A stretch of 64,000 bases of DNA from Paenibacillus xylanexedens (GCF_017874615.1 NZ_JAGIKV010000006.1:270477-334476), one strand, 5' to 3'. Counted from the first letter of the stretch, positions 1 to 8,963 are shown. Numbers and translations are program-made. Notes: a model not told the origin generated them from the letters alone.

Positions 1-38
1 TCCAAGTTCCACCCTTTGTTCAACGTTTCTTGTTGCAT
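1..38 (-). CDS. 5' end of an unidentified gene running off the left edge
   Basis: On the minus strand an ATG at 38-36 opens a frame reading MQQETLNKGWNL before the window ends. AAGGAG at 55-50 lies 11 nt upstream, a slightly long but acceptable spacing. Only twelve residues are visible, so no family can be named. The upstream DNA carries repeated AAGTGGAAT half-sites that could control this gene. It could also be a chance start. Confidence 0.3.
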   Translation of the reverse strand, partial: MQQETLNKGWNL

Positions 39-257
39 GGTGATCACAACTCCTTTTCTGCACCAGGGATATCCCTTGGTTATATTGTAGCCTTGTGAAC
101 CAATGCTCATTTATGTAGTCGCATGGAAATTCAATTGAAGAGGTTGTTGACTTAAACGAACATATTAAATGTTCTTGATGAAACTTTAGCATATTTGCAT
201 GCCTTTTGCATTCCTCATGAATCGTAAGCACCAAAAAATCCAAGAGGTTTCTTTGCC

Positions 258-317
258 AAGTGGAATCATTCTCTTGCATTCCACTTCCCAGAAAACCATC
301 TTGGATCCATTCCACTT
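258..317. repeat. Triplicated AAGTGGAAT motif, two copies as an inverted repeat
   Basis: AAGTGGAAT at 258-266 and its exact reverse complement ATTCCACTT at 278-286 form a 9-bp inverted repeat with an 11-bp spacer. A third copy, in the ATTCCACTT orientation, lies at 309-317. The cluster sits in the otherwise empty 39-351 stretch, between the permease 3' end and the partial gene at the left edge. It may be an operator for the leftward gene. The function is inferred. Confidence 0.4.
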
Positions 318-351
318 ACTACTATAGATGACACGTCTGTTATTACAAGGA

Positions 352-1668
352 TTACGTGTGTGCTTCTTGAGCCTGTACAGGCTGTACTGGCACGCTCTCT
401 TTTTTCAAAGCAAGGTTAAAGAAAACATTAAGCAGGATCGCTGACAGGCTTCCCGTTATAATACCATCGCTAACAATAATCCGAATACTTTGAGGAAGCT
501 GAGCAAACAGATCGGGTACAGCAGTAACACCGAGCCCAAGTGAAACGGAGCAAGCCACGATCAATAGATTGGATTGTTTGCCAAAGTCGACGTTTTGCAG
601 CATTTTTATCCCGGATGAGACGACCATTCCGAACAGGACAACAGTCGCTCCACCGAGGACAGCACTTGGAATAATGGTTGCAAAAGCCGCTACCTTCGGA
701 ATGAGTCCCAGAAAGACCAGAATACCTCCAGCTGCAACAACAACATTGGTCGTTTTTACTTTGGAGAGCTGAACCAAACCAACATTCTGTGCAAATGTAT
801 TGTATGGAAAGGCATTAAAGATGCCGCCCAGGACAAACGCAAGACCTTCTGCGCGATATCCCCGTGCCAGATCTTTTTCGTTGATCGGTTGATCACAGAT
901 TTTGCTCAAAGCCATAAATACACCTGTTGATTCGATGATAACCACCGTACCTACAATAATCATTGTAATGATTGGACCGATTTCGAAGGTAGGCCATCCA
1001 AAGTAAAAGGGTTGAGGTAAATGGAACCAAGAGGCTTCCTGTACAGAGGCAAAATTCACTTTTCCCATGATGGCTGCGATGAGGGTTCCCACAATAATAC
1101 CAAGGAGAACAGCCAGGGATTTAACAAACCCGCGAGCATATCGATTCAGGATTAGAATAAAAAGTAATACGCCAAATGAAAGCGCCAAATTATCCAAACT
1201 TCCGAAATTCTCGCTGTTTGCTCCACCCGCCATGTTTTTAATGCCGGTTGGGATTAACGCAAGACCGATGATGGTTACCACTGTACCGATCACAACTGGC
1301 GGAAACAATTTGACGATTTTGCTGAAAAATACGGCAAAGATGACGATAAATAACCCCGCTGCGATGATCGACCCATAAATGGCGGGAATTCCGTACTGCG
1401 ATCCAATTGCAATCATCGGTGTCACCGCTACAAAAGAACTTCCGAGCACCGCTGGCAACCCAATACCCAAGTACTTCCCTTTCCGAGCCTGAAGCCATGT
1501 TGCAATCCCACACGTTAACAGGTCAATGGATACCAGATATGCCAACTGCTCTGCAGTCAGATTTAGTGCTCTGCCCACAAGCAAAGGCACCAGAATTGCT
1601 CCCGCATACATCGCGAGTACGTGCTGAATCCCCAGTGAAAAAACTCTCATCTTTTTGGTTTCTTTCAT
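352..1668 (-). CDS. Xanthine/uracil permease family transporter (NCS2), PbuX/PucK-like
   Basis: 438-residue polytopic membrane protein of the nucleobase:cation symporter-2 family, which imports purines or urate with protons or sodium. The N-terminal region reads GIQHVLAMYAGAILVPLLVG, typical of the family. The QNVGL motif (about residue 298) and NPhe-rich segments around AFPYNTFAQNVG match PbuX/PucK xanthine-urate carriers more than UraA. About 12-14 hydrophobic segments are visible. The ATG at 1668 is chosen because AGGGGGG lies just upstream; the longer frame would begin at a TTG at 1698 without a site. No purine-riboswitch core was found upstream. The exact substrate among xanthine, urate and guanine is not decided. 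Confidence 0.88.
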   Translation of the reverse strand: MKETKKMRVFSLGIQHVLAMYAGAILVPLLVGRALNLTAEQLAYLVSIDLLTCGIATWLQARKGKYLGIGLPAVLGSSFVAVTPMIAIGSQYGIPAIYGSIIAAGLFIVIFAVFFSKIVKLFPPVVIGTVVTIIGLALIPTGIKNMAGGANSENFGSLDNLALSFGVLLFILILNRYARGFVKSLAVLLGIIVGTLIAAIMGKVNFASVQEASWFHLPQPFYFGWPTFEIGPIITMIIVGTVVIIESTGVFMALSKICDQPINEKDLARGYRAEGLAFVLGGIFNAFPYNTFAQNVGLVQLSKVKTTNVVVAAGGILVFLGLIPKVAAFATIIPSAVLGGATVVLFGMVVSSGIKMLQNVDFGKQSNLLIVACSVSLGLGVTAVPDLFAQLPQSIRIIVSDGIITGSLSAILLNVFFNLALKKESVPVQPVQAQEAHT

Positions 1669-1733
1669 CCCACGTTGCCCCCCTGAAATTAGAATCAACC
1701 GAACCGCTGCAAAATCATGTTATGTTGATTCAC

Positions 1734-1761
1734 ATTATATAAACTATTCAGGGAAGTTCCA
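1734..1761 (-). promoter_or_regulatory. Candidate promoter of the purine permease
   Basis: On the minus strand TGGAAC (1761-1756) is followed after 16 nt by a perfect TATAAT (1739-1734). That gives a 5' leader of roughly 60 nt before the ATG at 1668. The -35 box is weak. Confidence 0.4.
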
Positions 1762-1789
1762 TGATTCATAACATAGAATTGTGATAAGA

Positions 1790-1815
1790 GATAAAGAGCC
1801 CAACTAAAATTGGGC
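1790..1815 (-). terminator. Hairpin terminator of the tetR-Dabb-TANGO2 operon
   Basis: GCCCAA (1798-1803) pairs with TTGGGC (1810-1815) across a six-base loop. Read on the minus strand it is followed by a short T-rich stretch (TCTTTAT). It lies about 150 nt beyond the TANGO2-family stop codon. Confidence 0.5.
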
Positions 1816-1965
1816 GTGTTATACAAAAGGTACTCTCAAACGGTTTACGTCGCGTTATATTAGTTAACACAGAATAACGAAAGTACTCTTTACACTCAGA
1901 AGCAATGAAAACATGAACTTTGGATTTAACTTCAGTGATTCATGTAAATGCATAATGTCAGAACA

Positions 1966-2760
1966 TCAATTTTTCCTATTCTCAGCTTGTCGAGTTAAGA
2001 GCTTGATGTTAAAACGTTGCTCCATGACCTCTCCGTTCTGGTGAACCCTCTCCGTAAAAAACACTTCTTCTCTGTTCATCAGGACAACGGATGAAGCTCT
2101 GGTCCCATAGTCGAATTTCTCACTTTTAACGAAGATGGGAGAAAGCAAACGTTCCCATTCCAATGGAACACCTGTATGGGGTAAAAGCTCATCCACTGAA
2201 GGGTCTGCCATTTGCAACAAACCTAATATTTCTTCTGTCAGGATAGCTTCGTCCTCCCCTTGGATGATTTTCTCCAGCCCTTCTTTCCCACGTTTCACCT
2301 TGGGCCAATCTGTATTAATCAAGTGATTACTAATCCCGTATATTCCAGGTTTCAACTTCATCACAACATTACCCACATTAGAATAATAATAGAGGTCGTC
2401 AGGATCACCTACTAACAAATTGTAGCCAGGATAATCATTGCGACTTCTCTCCGCGTGTTTTATATATTGCTCAGGTGTGGACGTTCCCTTTAAAAAATCA
2501 GCAACCAGATCTCCTCTTGAGCCCTTGGCATGTACATCTTCATTCGGATCACGATAATTCGTGACAGCAGCCAGACGCCCCTCTATGGTTACGCCCATCC
2601 AGGTTCCCATTTTCGACAAATCCCGGCCAGCCAATATATGAGGATGATCTTCCCAATAGTGTGCTTGAGCCGTAGGTCTGTGATAGAATTCATCCCTATT
2701 TGATCCCAATATAAGCGGATACTTTGGATGCATGTTGTAAGCAAATAAAATTAAACACAT
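1966..2760 (-). CDS. NRDE/TANGO2 family protein
   Basis: 264-residue protein of the TANGO2 (NRDE) family, named for the Asn-Arg-Asp-Glu motif seen here as GSNRDEFY about 20 residues in. The frame begins MCLILFAYN. The Met-Cys start is characteristic of the family, in which Cys2 resembles an Ntn-hydrolase nucleophile, so ATG 2760 is preferred over the upstream TTG at 2772, which touches the AGGAG. A GTWMGV segment follows, also typical. The biochemical role is unsettled; animal homologues are linked to heme or lipid handling. It lies 46 nt after the Dabb gene in the same direction, so an operon with the TetR gene is likely. Confidence 0.82.
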   Translation of the reverse strand: MCLILFAYNMHPKYPLILGSNRDEFYHRPTAQAHYWEDHPHILAGRDLSKMGTWMGVTIEGRLAAVTNYRDPNEDVHAKGSRGDLVADFLKGTSTPEQYIKHAERSRNDYPGYNLLVGDPDDLYYYSNVGNVVMKLKPGIYGISNHLINTDWPKVKRGKEGLEKIIQGEDEAILTEEILGLLQMADPSVDELLPHTGVPLEWERLLSPIFVKSEKFDYGTRASSVVLMNREEVFFTERVHQNGEVMEQRFNIKLLTRQAENRKN

Positions 2761-2806
2761 GGGAATCTTCAACTCCTATATTCATTAAACCTCTGATTTC
2801 GCACCT

Positions 2807-3106
2807 TTATATCGTATAATCAACTACAATGACATCTTCTACCCAACCATCGAGGGAAGCTACAAATGCCTGATGAGCAGGATGTGGACCATAGGCGCGT
2901 AATGCCTCCTGATCTTCAAACGTCACTCGCAAGCCAATCGTGTAACCTTGAATACGGTCCGTTTCTTCCGTTGCATTGATTCCTGCGGTCAGCCCGACAA
3001 TCCCCGGGATTTGTTCCTGTAACGCGAGCAATTGATCCACCCATTCCTGCTGTTTGGCTAGTGTGGTTTTATCGTTAAATTTAAAAACAACCAAATGTTC
3101 AAACAT
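2807..3106 (-). CDS. Dabb (stress-responsive alpha/beta-barrel) domain protein
   Basis: 99-residue single-domain protein starting MFEHLVVFKF, the standard opening of the Dabb ferredoxin-like dimeric barrel family. The C-terminal HPAHQAFVASL...VIVVDY segment is also diagnostic. ATG 3106 is preceded by GGGAGG at 8-nt spacing; the longer frame to 3145 has no site. Family members are small cytosolic proteins, sometimes involved in stress or polyketide cyclisation; the role here is unknown. It lies between the TetR and TANGO2 genes with short gaps and is probably co-transcribed. Confidence 0.85.
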   Translation of the reverse strand: MFEHLVVFKFNDKTTLAKQQEWVDQLLALQEQIPGIVGLTAGINATEETDRIQGYTIGLRVTFEDQEALRAYGPHPAHQAFVASLDGWVEDVIVVDYTI

Positions 3107-3160
3107 CTTGTTATTCCTCCCATGTCCATTCGAATAGTAAGGCAATTTCGTTAAATGAAG

Positions 3161-3742
3161 TCAATTCAACAATTCCAATCCGCCCATCATATAGGGGACC
3201 ACTCTGTTGGCTAATTCAGCCGGAGATTCCTGCCCGCCTTCCATATTCCATCGATATGTCATTCCATAGATCGACCAACTTAGCATGGTTGCCGTAATTT
3301 TCAGCGTTTTGGGATCTACATCCCCCGCTACTTTGCTCATTAATTCAAGAAGGAATTGCTCTAGCTGTGTCTTGATGTTTTCTTCAATAATCGGTGCAAC
3401 TGTCTCATATTTTTTGATGCATCCATTACTTGAGACGTGATAATCACATAATGAAAATATAAGCTGCTGTATGGTTTCGGCTGAAAACCGGGCATCCGGG
3501 TCCACCCTTTTCGTTACATATTCCATAAAAGCATCCGATAACAAGGCTTCAAGCAGTGCATATTTATCCTGAAAATGGGCGTAAAATGTAGCCCTGTTAA
3601 TTGTGGCTTGTTCCGTAATGTTTTGAATCGTAATGCTGTTGAAATTTTTAAGATTCAATTGGTTCAAAAATGCATCAAGAATTAATTGACGCGTGCGGAT
3701 CACACGTGGATCGTTCGAGTTTGGAGACAATACACCAGACAT
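3161..3742 (-). CDS. TetR/AcrR family transcriptional regulator
   Basis: 193-residue repressor-type protein. The N-terminal HTH is visible as TIQNITEQATINRATFYAHF followed by DKYALLEAL (about residues 40-70), a clear TetR signature. The C-terminal helical ligand domain is divergent. ATG 3742 has AAAGGAGG 8 nt upstream. The gene is divergent from the Old Yellow Enzyme gene across a 220-bp region containing the dyad TTGTTCAACAA, so it probably represses that oxidoreductase and itself. Quinone- or electrophile-responsive control is a reasonable guess from the partner gene. Confidence 0.87.
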   Translation of the reverse strand: MSGVLSPNSNDPRVIRTRQLILDAFLNQLNLKNFNSITIQNITEQATINRATFYAHFQDKYALLEALLSDAFMEYVTKRVDPDARFSAETIQQLIFSLCDYHVSSNGCIKKYETVAPIIEENIKTQLEQFLLELMSKVAGDVDPKTLKITATMLSWSIYGMTYRWNMEGGQESPAELANRVVPYMMGGLELLN

Positions 3743-3805
3743 GTCCCAATCCTCCTTTGTGCACAAAATATTTGGTTAGACTCCTTCATTATAGATAAGT
3801 GTTAT

Positions 3806-3816
3806 TTGTTCAACAA
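3806..3816. promoter_or_regulatory. Candidate TetR operator dyad
   Basis: A perfect 11-bp dyad, TTGTTCAACAA, lies between the divergent TetR and oxidoreductase genes, about 65 nt upstream of the tetR start. Position and symmetry fit an autoregulatory operator. No experimental link can be seen from sequence. Confidence 0.4.
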
Positions 3817-3965
3817 GTAAAAGTAAGTGCACAGACACCATACAATAATCCGTGTCTTTCGCTTAAGCAACAAATTGCTCCGATTGTTGGTTGAGCATGC
3901 CGATAGACCTTGTTAAGATTGCACTCGTACCCGCTTGAAGGTGCATAATAATGGAGGTGCTTAGT

Positions 3966-5081
3966 TTGAGTAATCAACAACATAACGTTATTTCTACAGA
4001 GCTTCTGTTTCAACCATACACTGTTAAAAAGTTAACCCTGTCCTCGCGCATCGTCATGTCCCCCATGGCTCGTGCTTTTTCCCCGGACGGTGTCCCGGGC
4101 CCCGATGTAGCCGCATATTATCGTCGGCGTGCCGAGCATGGTGTTGGACTCATTATTACCGAAGGTGCGACGATTGAGCATCCGTCTGCATCAAGTGAGC
4201 CTAGAATCCCTCATATGTATGGAGAAGCAGCTCTTCAAGGCTGGGCTGAAGTGGTCGAACATGTTCATGAAGCCGGCGGCAAGATTTTTCCGCAGATTTT
4301 ACACATGGGAATCGTTCGTCCTTCAGGATCTAACCCACACCCGGAAGCTGCGTCACTGAGTCCATCAGGACTCGATATGGAAGGTACTCAAGTAGGTGAG
4401 CCAATGACGGAGGCGGAGATTGCAACTGTGATTCAAGCTTATGCAGATGCAGCAGCCAATGCGCAAAGCATTGGTTTTGACGGAATTGAGCTTCATGGTG
4501 CACATGGTTTTCTGATCGATCAGTTTTTCTGGAAAACAACGAATAGGAGAACGGACCGCTATGGTGGTGACCTTCAGAAACGAACTCAATTCGCGGTTGA
4601 ACTTGTAATGGCAGTTCGTGCTGCGGTAGGTCCTGATTTCCCTATTGCGATGCGGATTTCCCAATGGAAGATGAATGATTATCAAGCCAGACTGTTCGAC
4701 ACCCCCGAACAATTGGAACAATTCCTTCGTTTGTTAGTTGACGCAGGTGTAGATATCTTTCACTGCTCGACACGACACTTCTGGGAGCCCGAGTTCGAAG
4801 GATCTGAGCTTGGATTTGCAGGTTGGGTAAGAGAACTGAGTGGTCAAACCACTATTACAGTCGGTTCTGTGGGTATGCCAGATGAGCCTGAAGCAGGAGT
4901 AGATAAAGCAACACATCCAGGTATGGGCGAACTCATGAAGCGATATGAGCAACAGGAATTTGATCTGGTAGCTGTGGGACGTGCACTCCTTGGTGATCCG
5001 GCATGGGGTGCCAAAATACGTGAAGGACGCGTATCCGAGATTCAAGCTTTTACACCTGAAGCACTCGCTATGTTAGACTAA
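3966..5081 (+). CDS. NADH:flavin oxidoreductase, Old Yellow Enzyme family
   Basis: 371-residue FMN-dependent ene-reductase-type protein. The TIM-barrel opening LFQPYTVKKLTLSSRIVMSPMAR, split by normal OYE spacing, contains the family's NR-VM-P-M element. HGAHGFLIDQFF (about residue 180), with the paired His residues that bind substrate, and NRRTDRYGG just after it are diagnostic. VGRALLGDPAW near the C terminus binds FMN phosphate. A TTG start at 3966 is chosen because GGAGG (3953-3957) lies 8 nt upstream; the ATG at 3951 overlaps that site. It is divergent from the TetR gene and probably reduces electrophilic enones or quinones. Confidence 0.88.
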   Translation: MSNQQHNVISTELLFQPYTVKKLTLSSRIVMSPMARAFSPDGVPGPDVAAYYRRRAEHGVGLIITEGATIEHPSASSEPRIPHMYGEAALQGWAEVVEHVHEAGGKIFPQILHMGIVRPSGSNPHPEAASLSPSGLDMEGTQVGEPMTEAEIATVIQAYADAAANAQSIGFDGIELHGAHGFLIDQFFWKTTNRRTDRYGGDLQKRTQFAVELVMAVRAAVGPDFPIAMRISQWKMNDYQARLFDTPEQLEQFLRLLVDAGVDIFHCSTRHFWEPEFEGSELGFAGWVRELSGQTTITVGSVGMPDEPEAGVDKATHPGMGELMKRYEQQEFDLVAVGRALLGDPAWGAKIREGRVSEIQAFTPEALAMLD

Positions 5082-5100
5082 GAACAATTACTAATTGTTC
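5082..5100. repeat. Perfect 19-bp palindrome after the oxidoreductase gene
   Basis: GAACAATTA-C-TAATTGTTC immediately follows the oxidoreductase stop codon. There is no T-run after it, so it is a poor terminator and more like a protein-binding dyad. It shares the TTGTTC/GAACAA half-site with the dyad in front of the TetR gene. Confidence 0.45.
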
Positions 5101-5305
5101 CAGAGACTTTCTCTCCCATATATATAGGCTTGAACTCATGAATCAACTATACTTAGCAAAGGGCTCGCTTTCCCTCCGGGATTGCGGGTATTTTGTTTTT
5201 AGAGATATCTGTCCGTTCAAACACTTCGAGCAATAGCAATATCGTTCAAGAAAATTCCTTCTTTGCAACCTATAATGACCTTACTTACCAGAAAGAAGGT
5301 GCATC

Positions 5306-6157
5306 ATGACTCGGGAAGTCCGGACTGTAGTATTTGATACCGATCTATTGCTAGAAGCTTATCAATTTGAAGGCATTATGCAGAAGTTTCCCAATCATTT
5401 TCATGACTATTATGTCATTGGATTCATTGAACAAGGCAAGCGACACCTCGTCTGCAACAACGAAGAATATATTCTGAATAGCGGAGATATGATTGTCTTT
5501 AATCCACATGATCCTCATGCCTGCGAACAAGTCGATGGCAGAACCCTTGATTATCGTTGTATCAACGTCCAGCCTGAGGTTATGCGAGAGTATGCGAGAG
5601 AGATTACTGGACAAGCTTACTTGCCACGGTTTACATCCCCCGTTCTCTACCAGAGTGAACTTGTGGGTTCCCTGCACGAGCTGCATCAGATGATTCTGGA
5701 AGAGCAATCGGATTTCTGCAAAGAAGAATTGTTACTCTTACTACTGGATCAATTGCTGCGAGATTATTCGGATGCTGAACCGCCTGTTTCCACTCAGGAT
5801 GTTACCGTAGAGATTAGACGTATATGTGATTACATAGAAGCTCATTACATGGAGAGCATCTCGCTGAACGAGTTGGCCGATTTGACAGAGATGAGTAAGT
5901 ACCACCTGCTGCGTTTATTCACTCGCCAGAAAGGGATATCACCTTACCGCTACCTGGAAACGATTCGCATTAATCAAGCCAAACGTCTGCTGGAACAAGG
6001 TCTGCTGCCGATTGAAGTAGCTGCACAGACAGGATTCAGTGACCAGAGCCATTTTACGAATTTTTTCAAAAAACTGATTGGCCTGACACCCAAGCAATAT
6101 AGACGTATTTTCAATCACGATTCGGAGTTGAAACGAATCACCACTAACATCGTATGA
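5306..6157 (+). CDS. AraC family regulator with N-terminal cupin domain
   Basis: 283-residue regulator. The N-terminal half is a cupin-type ligand domain (HFHDYYVIGFIEQG, then GDMIVFNPHDPHAC, about residues 32-75). The C-terminal half carries two HTHs, ISLNELADLTEMSKYHLLRL and VAAQTGFSDQSHFTNFFKK, ending in the GLTPKQYRR signature. The start has GAAGGTG upstream. Its TGA overlaps the ATG of the EamA transporter gene (ATGA), so the pair is translationally coupled and the regulator likely controls that exporter. Confidence 0.9.
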   Translation: MTREVRTVVFDTDLLLEAYQFEGIMQKFPNHFHDYYVIGFIEQGKRHLVCNNEEYILNSGDMIVFNPHDPHACEQVDGRTLDYRCINVQPEVMREYAREITGQAYLPRFTSPVLYQSELVGSLHELHQMILEEQSDFCKEELLLLLLDQLLRDYSDAEPPVSTQDVTVEIRRICDYIEAHYMESISLNELADLTEMSKYHLLRLFTRQKGISPYRYLETIRINQAKRLLEQGLLPIEVAAQTGFSDQSHFTNFFKKLIGLTPKQYRRIFNHDSELKRITTNIV

Positions 6158-7092
6158 CAAGTCATCTTGATCATCAAAACACTAGAGCCTCTACCGGACA
6201 TTTACTCGCTTTGTTTACTATACTGATCTGGGGAACTAACTTTGTCTCGACGAAGGTTCTGTTGATTGACTTTATTCCAGTGGAAATTTTATTTTTCCGT
6301 TTCCTGATCGGGTATTTGGTACTGTTATTGATCTCTCCACGTTCACTGCGGATTGCCTCATTCAGAGAAGAATGGTTATTTATTGGAGCAGGACTATGTG
6401 GGGTGACGTTATATTTTCTTATTGAAAATATTGCTCTAGTGTACACAACAGCTTCCAACGTGGGTGTTATTGTCTCCATTGCCCCGTTCTTCACTGCCGT
6501 GCTCGCACACTTCTTCTTAGATGGCGAGAAGTTGACTCGCCGCTTCATTATCGGATTCGGGATTGCCTTGAGCGGCATAATACTCATCGCACTGAACGGC
6601 AGTTTCATTCTGCAACTGAATCCGATAGGTGATCTGCTTGCTTTCATAGCACCTGCGGTATGGGCGATCTACTCTGTGTTAATGCGGAAAATTGGCCAGC
6701 TTCGTTATCACACCATTGGCGCGACTCGCAAAGTATTCTTCTATGGCCTGATCTTCATGCTACCAGCTCTATTCCTGTTTGAATTCCATTGGGAACTCGG
6801 ACGCTTCACGAACATGACCAATCTCTCCAATATTCTCTACCTCGGTCTGGGTGCCTCCGCGTTGTGTTTCGTGACCTGGAACCGGGCCGTGAATCTTCTC
6901 GGAGCTATCAAAACGAGCGTATATATCTATCTGGTGCCCGTCATTACTGTTGTGTCATCTGCACTGATTCTTCAAGAGCAGATAACCTGGGTGATTGTAC
7001 TCGGTGCGTTCTTAACCCTATTTGGCTCTTACATTTCAGAGCGAAAAGGACATAAGCTTAACAACAAAAACACTAATCCGCATAGGGGTTAG
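6154..7092 (+). CDS. EamA/DMT superfamily transporter
   Basis: 312-residue drug/metabolite transporter with two EamA repeats and about ten hydrophobic segments. The first repeat opens LLALFTILIWGTNFVSTKVL; the second contains AFIAPAVWAIYSVLMRKIG. The charged tail (SERKGHKLNNKNTNPHRG) is typical of cytosolic DMT C-termini. Translation is coupled to the upstream AraC gene by a 4-nt overlap. The substrate is unknown; family members export amino acids, nucleosides or xenobiotics. The stop codon lies within the terminator stem. Confidence 0.88.
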   Translation: MTSHLDHQNTRASTGHLLALFTILIWGTNFVSTKVLLIDFIPVEILFFRFLIGYLVLLLISPRSLRIASFREEWLFIGAGLCGVTLYFLIENIALVYTTASNVGVIVSIAPFFTAVLAHFFLDGEKLTRRFIIGFGIALSGIILIALNGSFILQLNPIGDLLAFIAPAVWAIYSVLMRKIGQLRYHTIGATRKVFFYGLIFMLPALFLFEFHWELGRFTNMTNLSNILYLGLGASALCFVTWNRAVNLLGAIKTSVYIYLVPVITVVSSALILQEQITWVIVLGAFLTLFGSYISERKGHKLNNKNTNPHRG

Positions 7093-7107
7093 TGTTTGCT
7101 TCATTTT
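7071..7107 (+). terminator. Terminator overlapping the end of the EamA gene
   Basis: CACTAATCC (7071-7079) pairs, with one G-U, with GGGTTAGTG (7086-7094) and is followed by TTTGCTTCATTTTT. The stop codon of the transporter gene is inside the stem. Confidence 0.7.
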
Positions 7108-7163
7108 TCACTGATATAACTGGACATCGTGTGTGAGCACCGTTGACATGTAGCAGAAGTCAT

Positions 7164-7865
7164 TCATTTTATCTCATTCAATTGAGACATCAGAATCTCC
7201 AGTTCCTCTTGCTGCAGATGACGCCATTGCCCCCGCTCGAGTTGATCCAGCGTAATATTCATAATTCGTACACGCTCCAGCTTGAGGACTCGGTATCCCA
7301 AGGCTTTGCACATTCTGCGGATCTGCAGGTTGAGACCTTGTGTCAGAATAATACGAAATACATTGTCACTTTGCCTATACACTTCGCAGGGCTTGGTCAC
7401 GACGTCCAGAATTTCAACGCCTTTAGACATGGACTTTACAAATTCGTCGGGTACGGGTTTGTCTACAGTCACTACATATTCTTTATCATGATTATGCTCC
7501 GAACGCATCATCTTGTTCACAATGCCTCCGTCATTCGTAAGCAAAATCAGCCCTTCAGATGCCTTATCCAACCTGCCTATCGCAAATATGCGAGAAGGAT
7601 AATTCATATATTGAATGATGTTCCCCTCCACATGTTCTGCTGCTGTGCAGACAATACCGATGGGTTTGTTCAAAGCAATGTAGACAGGTTCGCTGTCATT
7701 ACGAGGAATCTGATTGCCATCAATGAGTACCACATCGTGAGGTTCAACTTCCGCCCCTTTTTCACATACCCTGCCATTGATCGTTATGCGTCCGGCCGCA
7801 ATTAAACGGTTCGTTTCCCTGCGGGAGCAGAATCCCGTTTCACTTATGTATTTGTTAATTAACAT
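7164..7865 (-). CDS. rluF: 23S rRNA pseudouridine synthase, RluF/RsuA family
   Basis: 233-residue RNA-modifying enzyme. An S4 RNA-binding domain begins at the N terminus (MLINKYISETGFCSRRETNRL). The catalytic domain has ALNKPIGIVCT and the RluA/RsuA active-site motif GRLDKASEGL near residue 98, whose Asp is the nucleophile. The segment MMRSEHNHDKEYVVTV and the QIRRMCKALGY motif favour the RluF/YjbC branch, which modifies U2604-region bases in 23S rRNA. The upstream ribosome site is weak. It is convergent with the EamA gene. Confidence 0.85.
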   Translation of the reverse strand: MLINKYISETGFCSRRETNRLIAAGRITINGRVCEKGAEVEPHDVVLIDGNQIPRNDSEPVYIALNKPIGIVCTAAEHVEGNIIQYMNYPSRIFAIGRLDKASEGLILLTNDGGIVNKMMRSEHNHDKEYVVTVDKPVPDEFVKSMSKGVEILDVVTKPCEVYRQSDNVFRIILTQGLNLQIRRMCKALGYRVLKLERVRIMNITLDQLERGQWRHLQQEELEILMSQLNEIK

Positions 7866-8069
7866 GTGTCACCGCTTCTCATCTATAGTATTGCCACTGG
7901 TGCTTAGAGTGCTGGTATGTTCATTCGCTTTGTGCAATGAGTTAGTACCTTGTACTGATTTTCATTCCACATCATCTCATTTATACTGAAACGAAGCAAT
8001 GAATTGTTATATAAAAACACATACAACGCTATATATGAATGCCAAAATACAATCTGAAAGGAGTCTCTC

Positions 8070-8702
8070 ATGTACAAAGTTACTCGATTTACAGTTGACC
8101 CCAATGATCCAAACCAAGACTCTGGCATGTGGATTGGTGGAGAAACTGCATACGTTTCCGACTGGCCGCTTAACCCTGAGGGTCAGCCTTTATTACATCT
8201 GTTCTCCATCAATTGCAATACACTTTCACAGCAGGTCCATATCCCTTCCTTACCACAAGATAAATATATCTCGGTCTTCTCGACATACTCCGCCTCCGAA
8301 TACTTTCTGGATCAGGTAACCTATATGGGAGATGAGCTGGAATGGAACGAGAATATTCTCGCCGGATGCACTTATGTCTCAGTATCTTCGCATCCACTCA
8401 CTTCCGTATGTCCCGTTCCACCCATTCCGTTAAGAGGCGTACGTTTAATCGAAGTGGAGTTAGACGATCAAGATTTCCCTGCATTTTCATTTTTCTCTCC
8501 CACTTTACCAAACGGTGTGAAAGGAATTGACCATTTGGTAGAGGAACATCAACTGGTGTGTCAAATATATTCCGGAGATTTTCCTGAGCCTTATCGGGAT
8601 ATATTGGGTCTTCCCGATGCAAACGGTTATTTATTTTTGCGAAGTGGTCCCGCGTCTGCGCACGCACCATTCGATGGAATATTCTTTGTACAGACTGCTT
8701 AA
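8070..8702 (+). CDS. Hypothetical protein, possibly DUF1963/YwqG-like
   Basis: 210-residue soluble protein with AAAGGAG upstream of the ATG. Visible elements are a repeated beta-rich pattern (QPLLHLFSINCNTL; KYISVFSTYS) and a C-terminal NGYLFLRSG. These loosely resemble the YwqG/DUF1963 family, which has a similar C-terminal strand. I cannot confirm the family by eye. It has no signal peptide or membrane segment and stands alone, followed by a good terminator. Confidence 0.6.
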   Translation: MYKVTRFTVDPNDPNQDSGMWIGGETAYVSDWPLNPEGQPLLHLFSINCNTLSQQVHIPSLPQDKYISVFSTYSASEYFLDQVTYMGDELEWNENILAGCTYVSVSSHPLTSVCPVPPIPLRGVRLIEVELDDQDFPAFSFFSPTLPNGVKGIDHLVEEHQLVCQIYSGDFPEPYRDILGLPDANGYLFLRSGPASAHAPFDGIFFVQTA

Positions 8703-8749
8703 TAGCGATACGTTGAGGTCAGGTATCATTATATAAAACGTCTAATCAG

Positions 8750-8787
8750 AACGTTTCCCGTCTACCTAGACAGGGAACGTTTTTTTT
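8750..8787 (+). terminator. Rho-independent terminator
   Basis: AACGTTTCCC and GGGAACGTT pair with a one-base bulge; GTCTA/TAGAC extends the stem. T8 follows. It ends the 8070-8702 transcript. The rest of 8703-9046 holds an AT-rich spacer and the MFS promoter. Confidence 0.85.
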
Positions 8788-8963
8788 ATATATGCACGTT
8801 TTACTATTCTCGATCAATATAGATGCCAAACCCTGTTAAAAGGTCATATGGATTGGATCATATTTATCCTTTCGACACGAAATCGTTTTAGAAAAAATTT
8901 TGTACGAGAAATATTTCTCTTCATCAAAATTTAACATTATTTTACAACAAAAAGCATGTACAT

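Noticed and set aside
1669..1965. Possible purine riboswitch before the permease
   Set aside because: The conserved junction bases of the guanine/adenine aptamer could not be matched. Only a promoter candidate and the terminator of the neighbouring operon were found.
7143..7805. 220-codon open frame on the plus strand
   Set aside because: It is antisense to the well-supported pseudouridine synthase gene, has Cys/His/Tyr-rich composition without domains, and lacks a convincing ribosome site.
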